Shown: one piece after another, positions 16,849 through 25,800 of the stretch | How positions within the stretch are numbered: position 1 is the stretch's first letter | Layout of the letters: the number at the start of each line of letters is the position of its first letter | Assembly (NCBI GenBank): GCA_946404865.1 | Contig: CAMJFC010000017.1 | Coordinates: forward strand, 1-45,910 | DNA from: an uncultured Prevotellaceae bacterium | GTDB taxonomy: Bacteria > Bacteroidota > Bacteroidia > Bacteroidales > Bacteroidaceae | DNA length: 45,910 nt | Reading direction: 5' to 3' | Program-made: the position numbers and the translations under genes | Notes under the pieces: model-generated | Seen by the model: only the letters and a program-made list of their open reading frames with translations | Told to the model about the DNA's origin: nothing | Database searches by the model: none

Positions 16849-17361
16849 ATGAAAAACGTGAAGAAGATATTATTGATGGAGTTCGTGGCAATCATTGTCA
16901 TTGCTGCGCTGGTCATTCTTATCTTTGAACTCAACATCGTCTGGCCTGGCGACTTGGCAGGGCAGACAAGGACGGATTTCTTCGTGGAGTGCGCCATGGT
17001 GCTGCTTACCATCATCATGATACCCCTTGCGCTCAGACTCTTTAAGTTTAAAAAGATTCACAATGCCTTGCTGCAAAAGAAAGAGGTGGCATTGAAAAAG
17101 TGGGGCTTCATCAGAATATTGATGCTGGGTCTGCCGATGATTGCAAATATCGTATGCTATTATTTGTTTGTCAATCCGGGGTATTCCTATCTCGCGCTCA
17201 TCCTGTTCCTAAGCATGATGTTCGTTTTCCCTACTTTGGAGAAATGTTACGCCGAGACGGAACCTGTGGCTGAACCCGTGAAGGCGGATGAACAAGATGT
17301 TGCCTGTCAAGAGGAGGCCTCCTCTGTGAAGGAAAGCGTTGAACAATCTGAGGTGGAATGA
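16849..17361 (+). CDS. Hypothetical inner-membrane protein
   Basis: About 170 residues. I prefer the start at 16849 (MKNVKKILLMEFVAII) over the in-frame ATG at 16837, because it places a short basic stretch directly before the first helix. There are about four membrane segments (about 4-26, 45-62, 85-105, 110-130) with a short loop GDLAGQTRTDFF after the first. The last 45 residues are acidic and disordered (AETEPVAEPVKADEQDVA...). No family recognised. The stop codon overlaps the ATG of the glycosyltransferase gene (ATGA), so the two are translationally coupled; it might help a cell-surface glycan step, which is inference from position only. Confidence 0.78.
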   Translation: MKNVKKILLMEFVAIIVIAALVILIFELNIVWPGDLAGQTRTDFFVECAMVLLTIIMIPLALRLFKFKKIHNALLQKKEVALKKWGFIRILMLGLPMIANIVCYYLFVNPGYSYLALILFLSMMFVFPTLEKCYAETEPVAEPVKADEQDVACQEEASSVKESVEQSEVE

Positions 17362-18545
17362 AACTTATTGTCAATTACAAAGTCAAGGATTATATCTATC
17401 AGTGCCTTGATAGCGTCTATAAGGCTATCAAGGGGCTCGATGCTGAGGTCTTTGTGATTGACAACCATTCCATGGATGGAAGTGTAGAATATCTACAGAC
17501 CAGATATACGGATGTCAACTATATAGAGAGCAACCATAACTTAGGATTTGCACGGGCAAATAACATCGCTATCCGACAGAGCGAGGGCGAATTTGTGCTG
17601 CTGCTCAACCCGGATACGTTCGTTGCTGAAAACGCCCTGAAAAATGCGGTGGAGTTCATGGAACAACATCCCGACGCGGGGGCGGCTGGTGTGATGATGC
17701 TCACCTCTGACGGGAAAAAAGCGCTGGAGTCGCGACGAGGGAACCCTACGCCCATGACGGCGTTTTATAAAATGGTGGGTCTCTGTAAAAGATACCCGAA
17801 AAGCCGGAGATACGGTAAGTATTACATGGGCTATCTGCCGTGGGACCAACCTGCTGAGATAGAAATCGTCAGCGGGGCTTTCTGTATGCTCCGGCGGTCG
17901 GCATTGGACAAGGTGGGACTACTCGACGAAGATTTCTTTATGTATGGCGAGGATATCGACCTCTCATACCGGCTCATGAAGGCAGGGTACAAAAACTGGT
18001 ACCTGCCCGAGACCATCCTGCACTATAAAGGGGAAAGCACGCACAAATCATCTTTCAGGTATGTGCACGTGTTCTATGAAGCCATGCTGATCTTCTTCAG
18101 AAAGCATTATTCGAACATGTCTTTCTTGATTGCGATTCCGATTAAAATGGCGGTGCTGCTCAGTGCAGCCTTGGCTTTCATTAAGATGCAGGTGGGGAAG
18201 ATAAAATCATCCCTCGGTTTTATACATCGTAAGAAAAACGCTGATCCCATTTACGTCTTTATCGGACCGGTGGCGGCGATCACTTATTGTAGAAAACTGG
18301 CACGGAAGAAAGGACTGACGGCTCAGTTTCATGTCGGCACACAGAGGGCCAACCCCAACGGCCACCTCGAAATCATTGACCAATTACCGGAACAAAGACC
18401 GCTGTGTGTCGTCTATGATGTCGATGCCTATTCTTACGCGGCCATTCTCGATATCTTTAAACAACAACCGATGGAGGGCGTTTCTCTCGGAACGTACAAT
18501 CCCTATACGAAGACCATCATCACGGTTGACGAAATCTTAAAATGA
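17358..18545 (+). CDS. Glycosyltransferase family 2 (rhamnosyltransferase-like) with extra C-terminal domain
   Basis: 395 residues. Residues 1-260 are a GT-A glycosyltransferase: VFVIDNHSMDGSVEYL near 33-48, NLGFARANNIAI, the metal/nucleotide-sugar motif LLLNPDTF at about 77, and the acceptor motif FFMYGEDIDLSYRLMKAGYK. A hydrophobic segment (about 255-275) may touch the membrane. The last 100 residues (from about PIYVFIGPVAAI) look like a small Rossmann-type domain not usual in this family. The N-terminus is unusually short: it starts MKLIVNYKVKDY where relatives start MKLSVVIVNY..., and a stop lies just upstream in frame, so three or four residues of the first strand seem lost. Coupled to the genes on both sides. 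Confidence 0.85.
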   Translation: MKLIVNYKVKDYIYQCLDSVYKAIKGLDAEVFVIDNHSMDGSVEYLQTRYTDVNYIESNHNLGFARANNIAIRQSEGEFVLLLNPDTFVAENALKNAVEFMEQHPDAGAAGVMMLTSDGKKALESRRGNPTPMTAFYKMVGLCKRYPKSRRYGKYYMGYLPWDQPAEIEIVSGAFCMLRRSALDKVGLLDEDFFMYGEDIDLSYRLMKAGYKNWYLPETILHYKGESTHKSSFRYVHVFYEAMLIFFRKHYSNMSFLIAIPIKMAVLLSAALAFIKMQVGKIKSSLGFIHRKKNADPIYVFIGPVAAITYCRKLARKKGLTAQFHVGTQRANPNGHLEIIDQLPEQRPLCVVYDVDAYSYAAILDIFKQQPMEGVSLGTYNPYTKTIITVDEILK

Positions 18546-19063
18546 AAGATGATCAATTCCTTCCGCAGGTTTCTTTGAGGGCTATCGAACCTGAAGACCT
18601 CGAACTGCTCTATTCTATCGAAAACGACCCGCAACTGTGGTGCGTCTGTGCCAGCAATGTGCCTTATTCAAAGTATATCCTGAAAGAGTATATTGCCAGC
18701 ACCTCGTGCGATATCTTTGCTGACAGACAGTTGCGACTGATGATTGACAATGAGGCAGGGACAACCGTGGGCATCATTGATATTATCGATTATGAACCGC
18801 GGTTCCGAAGGGCTGAACTCGGGGTGGTCATACGCCAGCAGTATCGGCATCTCGGATATGCTGCAGCTGCCATCGCACAAGTGGTGGAATATGCCAAAAA
18901 CATCTTGCATGTTCACATGCTTTATGCTTATGTCACTACCGACAACCAACCTTCCATCCAACTGTTTGCACATGCGGGATTCCGACAGTCAGCTACACTA
19001 AAGGATTGGTTTTGTGAGGGCGATGACTACAAAAATGCCGTTGTCATGCAACTTTTTTTATAA
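18542..19063 (+). CDS. GNAT-family N-acetyltransferase
   Basis: 173 residues with a RimJ/SpeG-like GNAT fold. Visible elements are the opening VSLRAIEPEDLELLYSIEND, the strand GIIDIIDYEPRFRRAELGVV, the acetyl-CoA loop region RQQYRHLGYAAAAIAQVVEY, and the last motif YVTTDNQPSIQLFAHAGFR. It transfers acetyl from acetyl-CoA to an amine, but the acceptor (polyamine, protein N-terminus or sugar) cannot be told. The start overlaps the stop of the glycosyltransferase gene by 4 bases, so it is the last gene of the recR-membrane protein-glycosyltransferase-GNAT run. Confidence 0.88.
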   Translation: MKDDQFLPQVSLRAIEPEDLELLYSIENDPQLWCVCASNVPYSKYILKEYIASTSCDIFADRQLRLMIDNEAGTTVGIIDIIDYEPRFRRAELGVVIRQQYRHLGYAAAAIAQVVEYAKNILHVHMLYAYVTTDNQPSIQLFAHAGFRQSATLKDWFCEGDDYKNAVVMQLFL

Positions 19064-19078
19064 AAAGTCGGGTAAATA

Positions 19079-19110
19079 TTTGGTGGGGAAAAAATAAATC
19101 GCTACCTTTG
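19079..19110 (+). promoter_or_regulatory. Promoter of the tRNA-Asp pair
   Basis: TTTG (19079-19082), 20 bases, TACCTTTG (19103-19110): exact consensus. It continues into CATCCGCAAA, forming the inverted repeat TTTGC-atcc-GCAAA that is also found before the tRNA-Cys gene. Confidence 0.85.
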
Positions 19111-19136
19111 CATCCGCAAATCAGAACAACACTTTT

Positions 19137-19211
19137 GGTGCGTTAGTTCAGCCTGGTTAGAATGCCTGCCTGTCACGCAGGAGGTCACGGGTTCGAGTCC
19201 CGTACGCACCG
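19137..19211 (+). tRNA. tRNA-Asp (anticodon GTC), copy 1
   Basis: 75 bases. Acceptor arms GGTGCGT and ACGCACC pair fully, followed by discriminator G. The anticodon stem CCTGC/GCAGG closes the loop CTGTCAC with anticodon GTC, and the T-arm has GGTTCGAGTCC. The CCA end is not encoded. Confidence 0.97.
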
Positions 19212-19228
19212 CAAGCCAAATCTGATTT

Positions 19229-19303
19229 GGTGCGTTAGTTCAGCCTGGTTAGAATGCCTGCCTGTCACGCAGGAGGTCACGGGTTCGAGTCCCGTACGCA
19301 CCG
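19229..19303 (+). tRNA. tRNA-Asp (anticodon GTC), copy 2
   Basis: Identical over all 75 bases to copy 1 and separated from it by 17 bases, so the two are almost certainly transcribed together from the promoter at 19079-19110. Confidence 0.97.
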
Positions 19304-19304
19304 C

Positions 19305-19333
19305 AAAAAGCCTTCCGAAAGGAAGGCTTTTTT
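19305..19333 (+). terminator. Terminator after the tRNA-Asp pair
   Basis: Stem AAAAAGCCTTCC / GGAAGGCTTTTT with a GAAA tetraloop and a T-run, beginning two bases after the second tRNA. Confidence 0.95.
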
Positions 19334-19351
19334 GTGTCTCAGGCTTATGTC

Positions 19352-19768
19352 TTAGGCCTTCTTCACATACATATATTTGGGATATTTACCCAAGACGAAG
19401 AGGGTGACAGGGCAGAGCCAGATGTCGCGGTTGAAACCTTCAAGGTTGTGAACATCGTAGGTGGAACCGCCGGTGAGTGAGTGGTCCTTCTGCACTAACT
19501 CAGCATATCCGTCTAATTCCAACTTCTTGTTCGACGGACGAACCAACACCTCTGTCGTACGGTCATCGTCTGACAAGAAGGCGCAAAGCTTATCGGCACC
19601 TGCCACCATCAGCAAATTGTGATGGTCGAACGGCCAATTGGGATAGTCAACGTACCAGAGTCCGTCTTCCTCGTGGTTGAACTTAATCCGGTACTCTTCC
19701 TTCTGACCGAATACACTCTTTGACATGGCCTTGGCACCTTTCACTAAATCTTTAATGCTGTAGTTCAT
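19352..19768 (-). CDS. Conserved hypothetical protein (DUF6717-like)
   Basis: 138 residues, cytosolic, no signal or membrane segment. Notable stretches are DGLWYVDYPNWPFDHHNLLM (about 36-55), ADKLCAFLSDDDRTTEVLV, and GFNRDIWLCPVTLFVLGKYP near the C-terminus. This pattern (W-Y-D-P near the start, W-L-C-P-V near the end) fits what I remember as the DUF6717 family in Bacteroidales; that name is from memory and uncertain. No reaction known. It stands alone between the tRNA terminator and yitT. Confidence 0.7.
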   Translation of the reverse strand: MNYSIKDLVKGAKAMSKSVFGQKEEYRIKFNHEEDGLWYVDYPNWPFDHHNLLMVAGADKLCAFLSDDDRTTEVLVRPSNKKLELDGYAELVQKDHSLTGGSTYDVHNLEGFNRDIWLCPVTLFVLGKYPKYMYVKKA

Positions 19769-19913
19769 AATAATAAATTATAAAATAAAAAAATGTTGTG
19801 TGACATTTACATGGCAAACATCGTGCCAGCGTAAAAATCACACAACATGGCGTATTCTTTGTGCCATCACGCCAATTTGTCAGTGTTTTGTAAAGAGGTG
19901 TTGGACAACTTTG

Positions 19914-20846
19914 TCAGTCATGTATGACATCTTGACTCACGGACGGTTTTTTCTTCGTACGCAACTTGGCTTTGAACCCGTCGAAGCCTTCACCATAAAC
20001 GCCGATGACAGCACTTTGCGACACAAAGGCATTGGGGTCGATTTCGCTAATCAGGGCGAAGATACGGCTCGATTCCGTGCGGCGGGCCAAGACAAACAAC
20101 ATCTTCACCTCATGGCCACTGTAAAAACCTTGACCCTTGATGAGTGTGCAACCGCGGTGGATGTAGTTGTTGATTTGGGTGCCCATCTCGTCATATTTCT
20201 CGGTGATAATAAAAAACTGTACCGAACGGCGCGACATATTGACGACCTGATCCACACAAAAGGTCGATACGAACAACATCACATAACCGTAAATCACTTG
20301 CTCCCAATCGCGCAACACCAGATAACTCGAAGTGATAATCAGCATATCTACCACAAATATACCATGCCCTAAGGAGATGTCTTTGTATTTGTTGACTACG
20401 GCTGCCACAATGTCGCTGCCGCCAGTGCTGCCATGAGCCGACAGGCTGATGCCCACACCGCAACCCCAAAAACCTGCTCCCACCACCGTGGCCATGAACA
20501 ACTGGTCATGAAGCAGACGGGTTTCGCCTACGAAGGTGCGAAGGATGGGGATGGCGGCCGAGAACAGGGCCACGGCGAATATGGTCTTGATGCAAAAACG
20601 AAGACCTAACGTCTTTAAGGCGATAATCAGCAAAACAGCATTGATGGTCACAAACGTGTATTCTACATCTATGCCGAACCCCCATTCCATAACAGAGGAG
20701 ATACCGGGGATGCCACCTGTCATAATGTGGTTGGGAAGTAAAAAAATTACCCAACTGGAGGCGCACATGATGACGCCAATTGTGATAAACACATAGTCTC
20801 GAAGTTCTGCCAACAGCAATTTCTTGCCAATTTTCTTCGGTTCCAT
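19914..20846 (-). CDS. YitT-family membrane protein (DUF161 / DUF2179)
   Basis: 310 residues. Five or so membrane helices (about 15-35, 50-75, 80-105, 110-135, 160-190) carry the YitT signature: LLPNHIMTGGIPGISSV and GVGISLSAHGSTGGSDIVAA, a duplicated Gly-rich motif. The cytosolic C-terminal DUF2179 domain (about 215-295) reads RRSVQFFIITEKYDEMGTQI, then MLFVLARRTE and ISEIDPNAFVSQSAV. Function of the family is unknown; transport or signalling has been suggested. It lies downstream of the lactate permease, same strand, 82 bases apart, with a hairpin between. Confidence 0.9.
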   Translation of the reverse strand: MEPKKIGKKLLLAELRDYVFITIGVIMCASSWVIFLLPNHIMTGGIPGISSVMEWGFGIDVEYTFVTINAVLLIIALKTLGLRFCIKTIFAVALFSAAIPILRTFVGETRLLHDQLFMATVVGAGFWGCGVGISLSAHGSTGGSDIVAAVVNKYKDISLGHGIFVVDMLIITSSYLVLRDWEQVIYGYVMLFVSTFCVDQVVNMSRRSVQFFIITEKYDEMGTQINNYIHRGCTLIKGQGFYSGHEVKMLFVLARRTESSRIFALISEIDPNAFVSQSAVIGVYGEGFDGFKAKLRTKKKPSVSQDVIHD

Positions 20847-20860
20847 CAGTCATTTAAATG

Positions 20861-20886
20861 TTCCCCTCCTTTTTACAGGAGGGGAA
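20861..20886. other. Perfect 9-bp hairpin between lctP and the YitT gene
   Basis: TTCCCCTCC and GGAGGGGAA pair perfectly around an 8-base loop. There is no clear T-run on either strand, so it may be an attenuator, an mRNA-end stabiliser for lctP, or a weak terminator. Confidence 0.6.
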
Positions 20887-20928
20887 TGGTTTGTTGAATT
20901 GTATCTTTAATTGGTGAATGATAATATA

Positions 20929-22530
20929 TTAAAACACGTGCAACCCGAGGAAGACCATCAATCCGTTCATGAGTATCCAGAAGATGGCGAAAGGCATGGT
21001 CTTGCGCATAATCTCACCATCCTGACCTTCCATGTCGCAGGCTGCGGTGGCAATGGCAATACTCTGCGGGGAGAGTAACTTACCGCCCTCGGAACCCGCA
21101 CAGTTGGCTGCTGCCAACCAATTGGTCTCGTTTCCGCTGACTCCGAAGAAGGTGCTTTGATTGACAAGACCAAGGTCACTTGCAGCGGTGGCTTGTAGCT
21201 TACCAAAGAGGATATTGGCATTCGTGGCTGAACCTGTGACAAAGGTGCCGATAGAACCGATGAGCGGGGCAAAGAACGGGAATACGGCGCCGGTGAGTTC
21301 CACCAAACCCTTGGCAATGTCGTTGGTCATACCGGTATTGTTCATTAACATGGCCATGGCCACAAGGCAGCAGATGGTCACTACGGTCTTCTGCAAATTG
21401 ATGGTGGTCTTGGCCAACAACCGCATCAAACGGCCAAAACTCATGCCCTGAATGAGACCGCCGATGATGGCGCCCAGGAAAATCATCAGACCGGCATTGG
21501 AGAGCCAGCCAAACTTAAAGGCATTGCCGGTGATGGGCAGTTCAAACTTGGTCACCAGCGTGTTGTTGAGCAACTCGTTGATGGGGGGGACAATCTTGCT
21601 GGAAATGAGGATGAAGAAGATGATAAGTGCATATACACTCCAAGCCTTGAGCGTCTTCATCAAACCGAATTTCTTTTTCTCTACCTTCACACCGTCGCCT
21701 TCGGCTTCCTTGATGAACAGCTTGTTATAGATGAGCATGGCGATAATGGCTGCAACAGAACCAAGGATGGCGGGCGTCTCTGGGCCGATGAAGTGGGCAC
21801 AGCAGAACTGCACGACGATGGAGAAGCTACCCACGAAAAGGGCGATAGACAGGTTCTTGAGTATCTTCTTGCGGTCGGTCATCATGAGGATGAGGAACGG
21901 GGTGATGAAGAACATGAGCGAGAGCTGCAGAATGATGAAGGTGGCAACTTCACAAAGCTCGGCAGGGGTGGCTGCTCCACTGGCTGCCACTTGGTTGGCG
22001 AGGGTCGTGGCAGGAAGACCAACGGCACCGAATCCCACGGCCACAGTGTTGGCCACAAGACAGATGACGGCTGAGAACATCGGCTTGAAGCCTAAACCGA
22101 TGAGAATGGCGGCAGGAATGGCCACAGCCGTTCCGAAACCGGCCATGCCCTCGAGCACGCCGCCAAGACCCCATGTGAGCAGCAACACGAGCAAACCCTT
22201 GTCAGAGGTCATCTGGATGAACTGTGTCTTGATTGTTTCTATTTCCTTCGTCTCACATAATATATTATAGCTGAAGATGGCGCAAATAATAATTAAGATG
22301 ATGGGGAAACAGGCCTTGAGGAACCCCTCGATAATCGACCACAGCGTGATGCCGGTAATGCTGACATCTGCATACTTGTCAGGAATGATGCCCATCGCGG
22401 GTGTAGCGAAGAGCGCAATGAGCACGGTGACAATAAGAGTGATGATGGCGCTCTTATAGCCGGATACTTTAAATCCCATCATCAAGACGATGAGTAATAC
22501 GATAGGAATTACAGAAACTAAAGCTGTCAT
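20929..22530 (-). CDS. lctP: L-lactate permease (LctP family)
   Basis: 533 residues, the normal LctP length, with about 13 membrane helices. Typical stretches are GVLEGMAGFGTAVAIPAAIL (about 123-142), GFGAVGLPATTLANQV (about 171-186), and near the end IGTFVTGSATNANILFGKLQ and AANCAGSEGGKLLSPQSIAI. These Gly/Asn/Ser-rich loops are the hallmark of the lactate/glycolate permease family, which moves lactate with protons across the inner membrane. It is divergent from an FAD/Fe-S dehydrogenase that fits D-lactate or another 2-hydroxy acid, so the pair makes a lactate-uptake and oxidation unit. Confidence 0.92.
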   Translation of the reverse strand: MTALVSVIPIVLLIVLMMGFKVSGYKSAIITLIVTVLIALFATPAMGIIPDKYADVSITGITLWSIIEGFLKACFPIILIIICAIFSYNILCETKEIETIKTQFIQMTSDKGLLVLLLTWGLGGVLEGMAGFGTAVAIPAAILIGLGFKPMFSAVICLVANTVAVGFGAVGLPATTLANQVAASGAATPAELCEVATFIILQLSLMFFITPFLILMMTDRKKILKNLSIALFVGSFSIVVQFCCAHFIGPETPAILGSVAAIIAMLIYNKLFIKEAEGDGVKVEKKKFGLMKTLKAWSVYALIIFFILISSKIVPPINELLNNTLVTKFELPITGNAFKFGWLSNAGLMIFLGAIIGGLIQGMSFGRLMRLLAKTTINLQKTVVTICCLVAMAMLMNNTGMTNDIAKGLVELTGAVFPFFAPLIGSIGTFVTGSATNANILFGKLQATAASDLGLVNQSTFFGVSGNETNWLAAANCAGSEGGKLLSPQSIAIATAACDMEGQDGEIMRKTMPFAIFWILMNGLMVFLGLHVF

Positions 22531-22594
22531 AGGTTTTTCTAAAATTGGTTAATGTGATATAGGTTAGTCGACAAAAAGGCTTTGATAATTTTTG

Positions 22595-22602
22595 CAAATA
22601 TA
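22595..22602 (-). promoter_or_regulatory. Putative -7 box for lctP
   Basis: Minus strand TATATTTG fits TAnnTTTG and lies 65 bases upstream of the lctP start. No good -33 element; an activator may be needed. Confidence 0.4.
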
Positions 22603-22697
22603 CAACAAAAATATGGAAAACCGCTATTTTTCCAAGAAAAATGAACGTTATAAGGATATTTTTTTTGTTTTATTCATGTCTTTTCCTTTTTTTTCTC

Positions 22698-22705
22698 TAT
22701 CTTTG
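22698..22705 (+). promoter_or_regulatory. Putative -7 box for the FAD/Fe-S dehydrogenase gene
   Basis: TATCTTTG fits the consensus, 98 bases upstream of the start codon at 22803. The T-rich upstream region has no TTTG at the expected distance. The 272-base intergenic region (22531-22802) also holds the lctP box but no other feature I can support. Confidence 0.5.
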
Positions 22706-22802
22706 TAGCAATAAAACCTTTTGTTCTACCGCGAAAAGCATCATCATGTTGTTTCGGCCGAGTAAGATAGTAGTAAAGAATCCGACTTAAACAATAATAC
22801 CT

Positions 22803-25800
22803 ATGAATCAAGAAATCCTGAACGCTTTCAGACGCATCCTTCCGTCTGACCGCATTTACACCGACGAGTTGCGTACGCTGGGGTGGGGAACCGACGCGAG
22901 CTTTTACAGGCAAATTCCTAAAATCGTTATCAGAAGTGACAACGAGGAGGAAATTTCACAAATCGTCAAGTTATGCAAGGACAACCATCTCTCTTACACG
23001 TTCCGGGCCGCTGGAACATCGCTCTCTGGCCAAAGCTGCACCGACAGCGTGCTTATCGTGGCTGGAAAGCATTGGGAGAAGTACGAACTGATTGAGGACA
23101 AGGATGGTGGTGATATGACCATCCGCCTGCAACCTGGCATCGTGGGCTCACGGGTCAATGATATCCTGAAACCATATGGACGTGTATTCCCACCCGATCC
23201 GGCTTCCATCGGTTCGGCCATGGTCGGCGGCATCGTCTGCAACAATGCTTCAGGTATGAACTGCGGCGTGCATGCCAACAGCGACCGCATGCTGATTTCT
23301 GCACGTGTGATTCTGACCGATGGTACCATCCTCGATACTGGCGACGAGGCCAGCAGAGAGGCGTTCCGCAAGAGCCATCCCGATTTCCTGAAGAAGATTG
23401 AGGCTTTGCGCGATAAGGTACGTGCTGATGAAGAGCTGGCTAACCGCATCAGAAACAAATACCTGATTAAAAATGTGACGGGTCTGAATCTCAGACCGCT
23501 GGTTGCCTACGATGATCCGTTCGACATCATCGCTCATAGCATGGTCGGTTCAGAGGGCACGCTTGCCTTCCTCTCCGAGGTGACTATGCGCACGCTGCGC
23601 GACTATAAGTACAAGGCTTCGGCCATGGTCTATTTCATGACGATGAAAGAGAGTTGCGAGGCCGTCGTGGCTATGAAGAAATTAAAGGCTGGCGACGACG
23701 ATTTGCAGATGAGCGCTGAGAACCTGATGGTGAAGAGTGCCGAGATGCTGGACTATATGTCGTTGAACTCAGTTGACGACCCAGTCTTCTTACAGTATAA
23801 GAAAGATGTGGATGCCGGCAAGATTGAAGGGGTGAAACCGGGCGATTACCATAATCTTACCGCTATCCTCACCGAAACGAAAGGCATCACCCATGAGCAA
23901 TTACTTGAAAAGATTGATAAAATCAAGGAATGCCTAGGCCATTTCCGACTCTATATCCCTGCTGAGTTCACCGAAGACCCCGCTGTCTATGGCAAGTATT
24001 GGGCTATCCGCTCAGGTATCTTCCCGTCTGTGGGCGGCACACGGCCTGTCGGCACTTCCTGCTTGATTGAAGATGTCGCCTTCCCCATTGAGTCGCTCCC
24101 GGAAGCCACGGTGAAACTACAACAACTCATTGCCGACCATGGTTATAGCGATGCTTGTATCTACGGACATGCTTTCGAGGGCAACTACCATTTCATCCTG
24201 AACCAGAGCTTCAAGAGTGAGAGCGAGGTGAAACGCTATGCCGACATGATGCGCGCCGTGGCGAAACTGGTCGTGGAGGGCTACGATGGTTCGTTGAAGG
24301 CGGAGCATGGCACAGGACGCAATATGGCTCCATTCGTGAAATATGAGTGGGGCGAGAAGGCTTATGATGCCATGAAGGAACTGAAGGATATCTTCGATCC
24401 CGAAGGATTGCTCAACAAGGGGGTCATTTTCAACGACGACCCCGACTGCTTCATCAAATGCTTGAAGCCGCTGCCTGTGCTGGACTACGATTTCGACAGT
24501 ATCCCCGATGGTGGCCATTACCTGATGGATCCCAGTCTCTCTACTGCCAAGGAGACGATCGAACAAGTGAAACGCGCCAATAAATGCATCGAGTGTGGCT
24601 TCTGCGAGGTGAATTGTATGTCGTGCGGACTGACGCTATCGAGTAGAATGCGTATCGCCGTCCAACGTGAGATTCGTGAGTTGGAGGCTACGGGTGCCGA
24701 CCCCAAACGGGCTGCCACCCTGCGCAAACAATATAAATACTATGGTGATCAGACTTGTGCCACCGACGGACTCTGTTCCACTTCTTGTCCGATGAAAATC
24801 AACACCGGCGAATTGACACACCTCATTCGTCAGCTCGATATGCTGAACAGCAAGATGGGATACAAGGCTGGTGAGTTCGCTGCCAATCATCTGGCGGGTA
24901 TCAAGAAAGGTCTTCGGGTAGTGCTCGATGTGGCTCATCTGGGTCATGTCACCTTGGGCCCAAAACTGATGAGCAGCGTCTGCCGGGGCATGAACAAGAT
25001 GGGACTTCCCCTCTGGACGACGGCCATGCCGAAGAAAAGACGACAACCCAAACAGTCCGACCTTACCAAGTTGATTATCAAGGAGAGTCTTCCACATGCT
25101 GATAAGAAGGAGGAACCCGGCACCGACCTCAAGGTGGTGTATTTCCCCAGTTGCATCAACCAAACGATGGGCCTTCCGAGGAAGTCGCCAGTTGAACGCT
25201 CTCTCGTCGACGAGGTGGTGCAACTCATGCACAAGAGCGGCTATGAGGTCATCTTCCCCGAAGGGATGGAGCGCATGTGCTGCGGTCAGATATGGGAAAG
25301 CAAGGGTATGCTCGACATAGCCGACCGCAAGAGCGCTGAGTTGGAGGCTGCCCTTTGGAAAGCCTCAGAGGAAGGCCGATACCCCGTGCTCTGCGCACAG
25401 AGCCCCTGTCTCCACCGTATGCGTAAGGTGATGAAGAAAATGAAACTGTACGAGCCTGCAGAATTTATCATGACCTACCTGAAAGACCGTCTGGACTTCC
25501 ATCCCATCGACCGGCCTATCGCCCTTCACCTGACATGCTCGACACGTGAGATGGGGGTGTCCGACGACTTGGTCGCATTGGCTAAACTGTGCAGCACCCG
25601 TGTTTACCTGCCAGAAGGGGTGGGCTGTTGTGGCTTCGCTGGCGACCGTGGTTTCACTTATCCCGAACTGAACCGTTACGGTCTGCGCAAACTGCGCCCG
25701 CAGATTGAAGAGCATCACATCGAAGTAGGCTATTCTAACAGTCGTACATGTGAGATAGGACTGGAGTCGAACACAGGTATCCCCTACATGAGCATCGTTT

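Noticed and set aside
19137..19303. Two 75-base direct repeats as a possible CRISPR or mobile element
   Set aside because: They fold as complete tRNA-Asp genes with a shared promoter and a terminator.
19800..20372. 190-codon open frame antisense to the YitT gene
   Set aside because: Covers a conserved gene on the other strand and matches no family; a reverse-strand shadow.
21731..22270. 179-codon open frame antisense to lctP
   Set aside because: It has no recognisable protein pattern (Met-, Pro- and Arg-rich composition) and lies fully inside a well-supported permease gene.
22531..22802. Riboswitch or small RNA in the lctP-dehydrogenase intergenic region
   Set aside because: Apart from two -7 boxes I see only T-rich sequence without conserved stems or a terminator.
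24636..25232. 198-codon minus-strand open frame inside the dehydrogenase gene
   Set aside because: Shadow of the conserved Fe-S region on the other strand.
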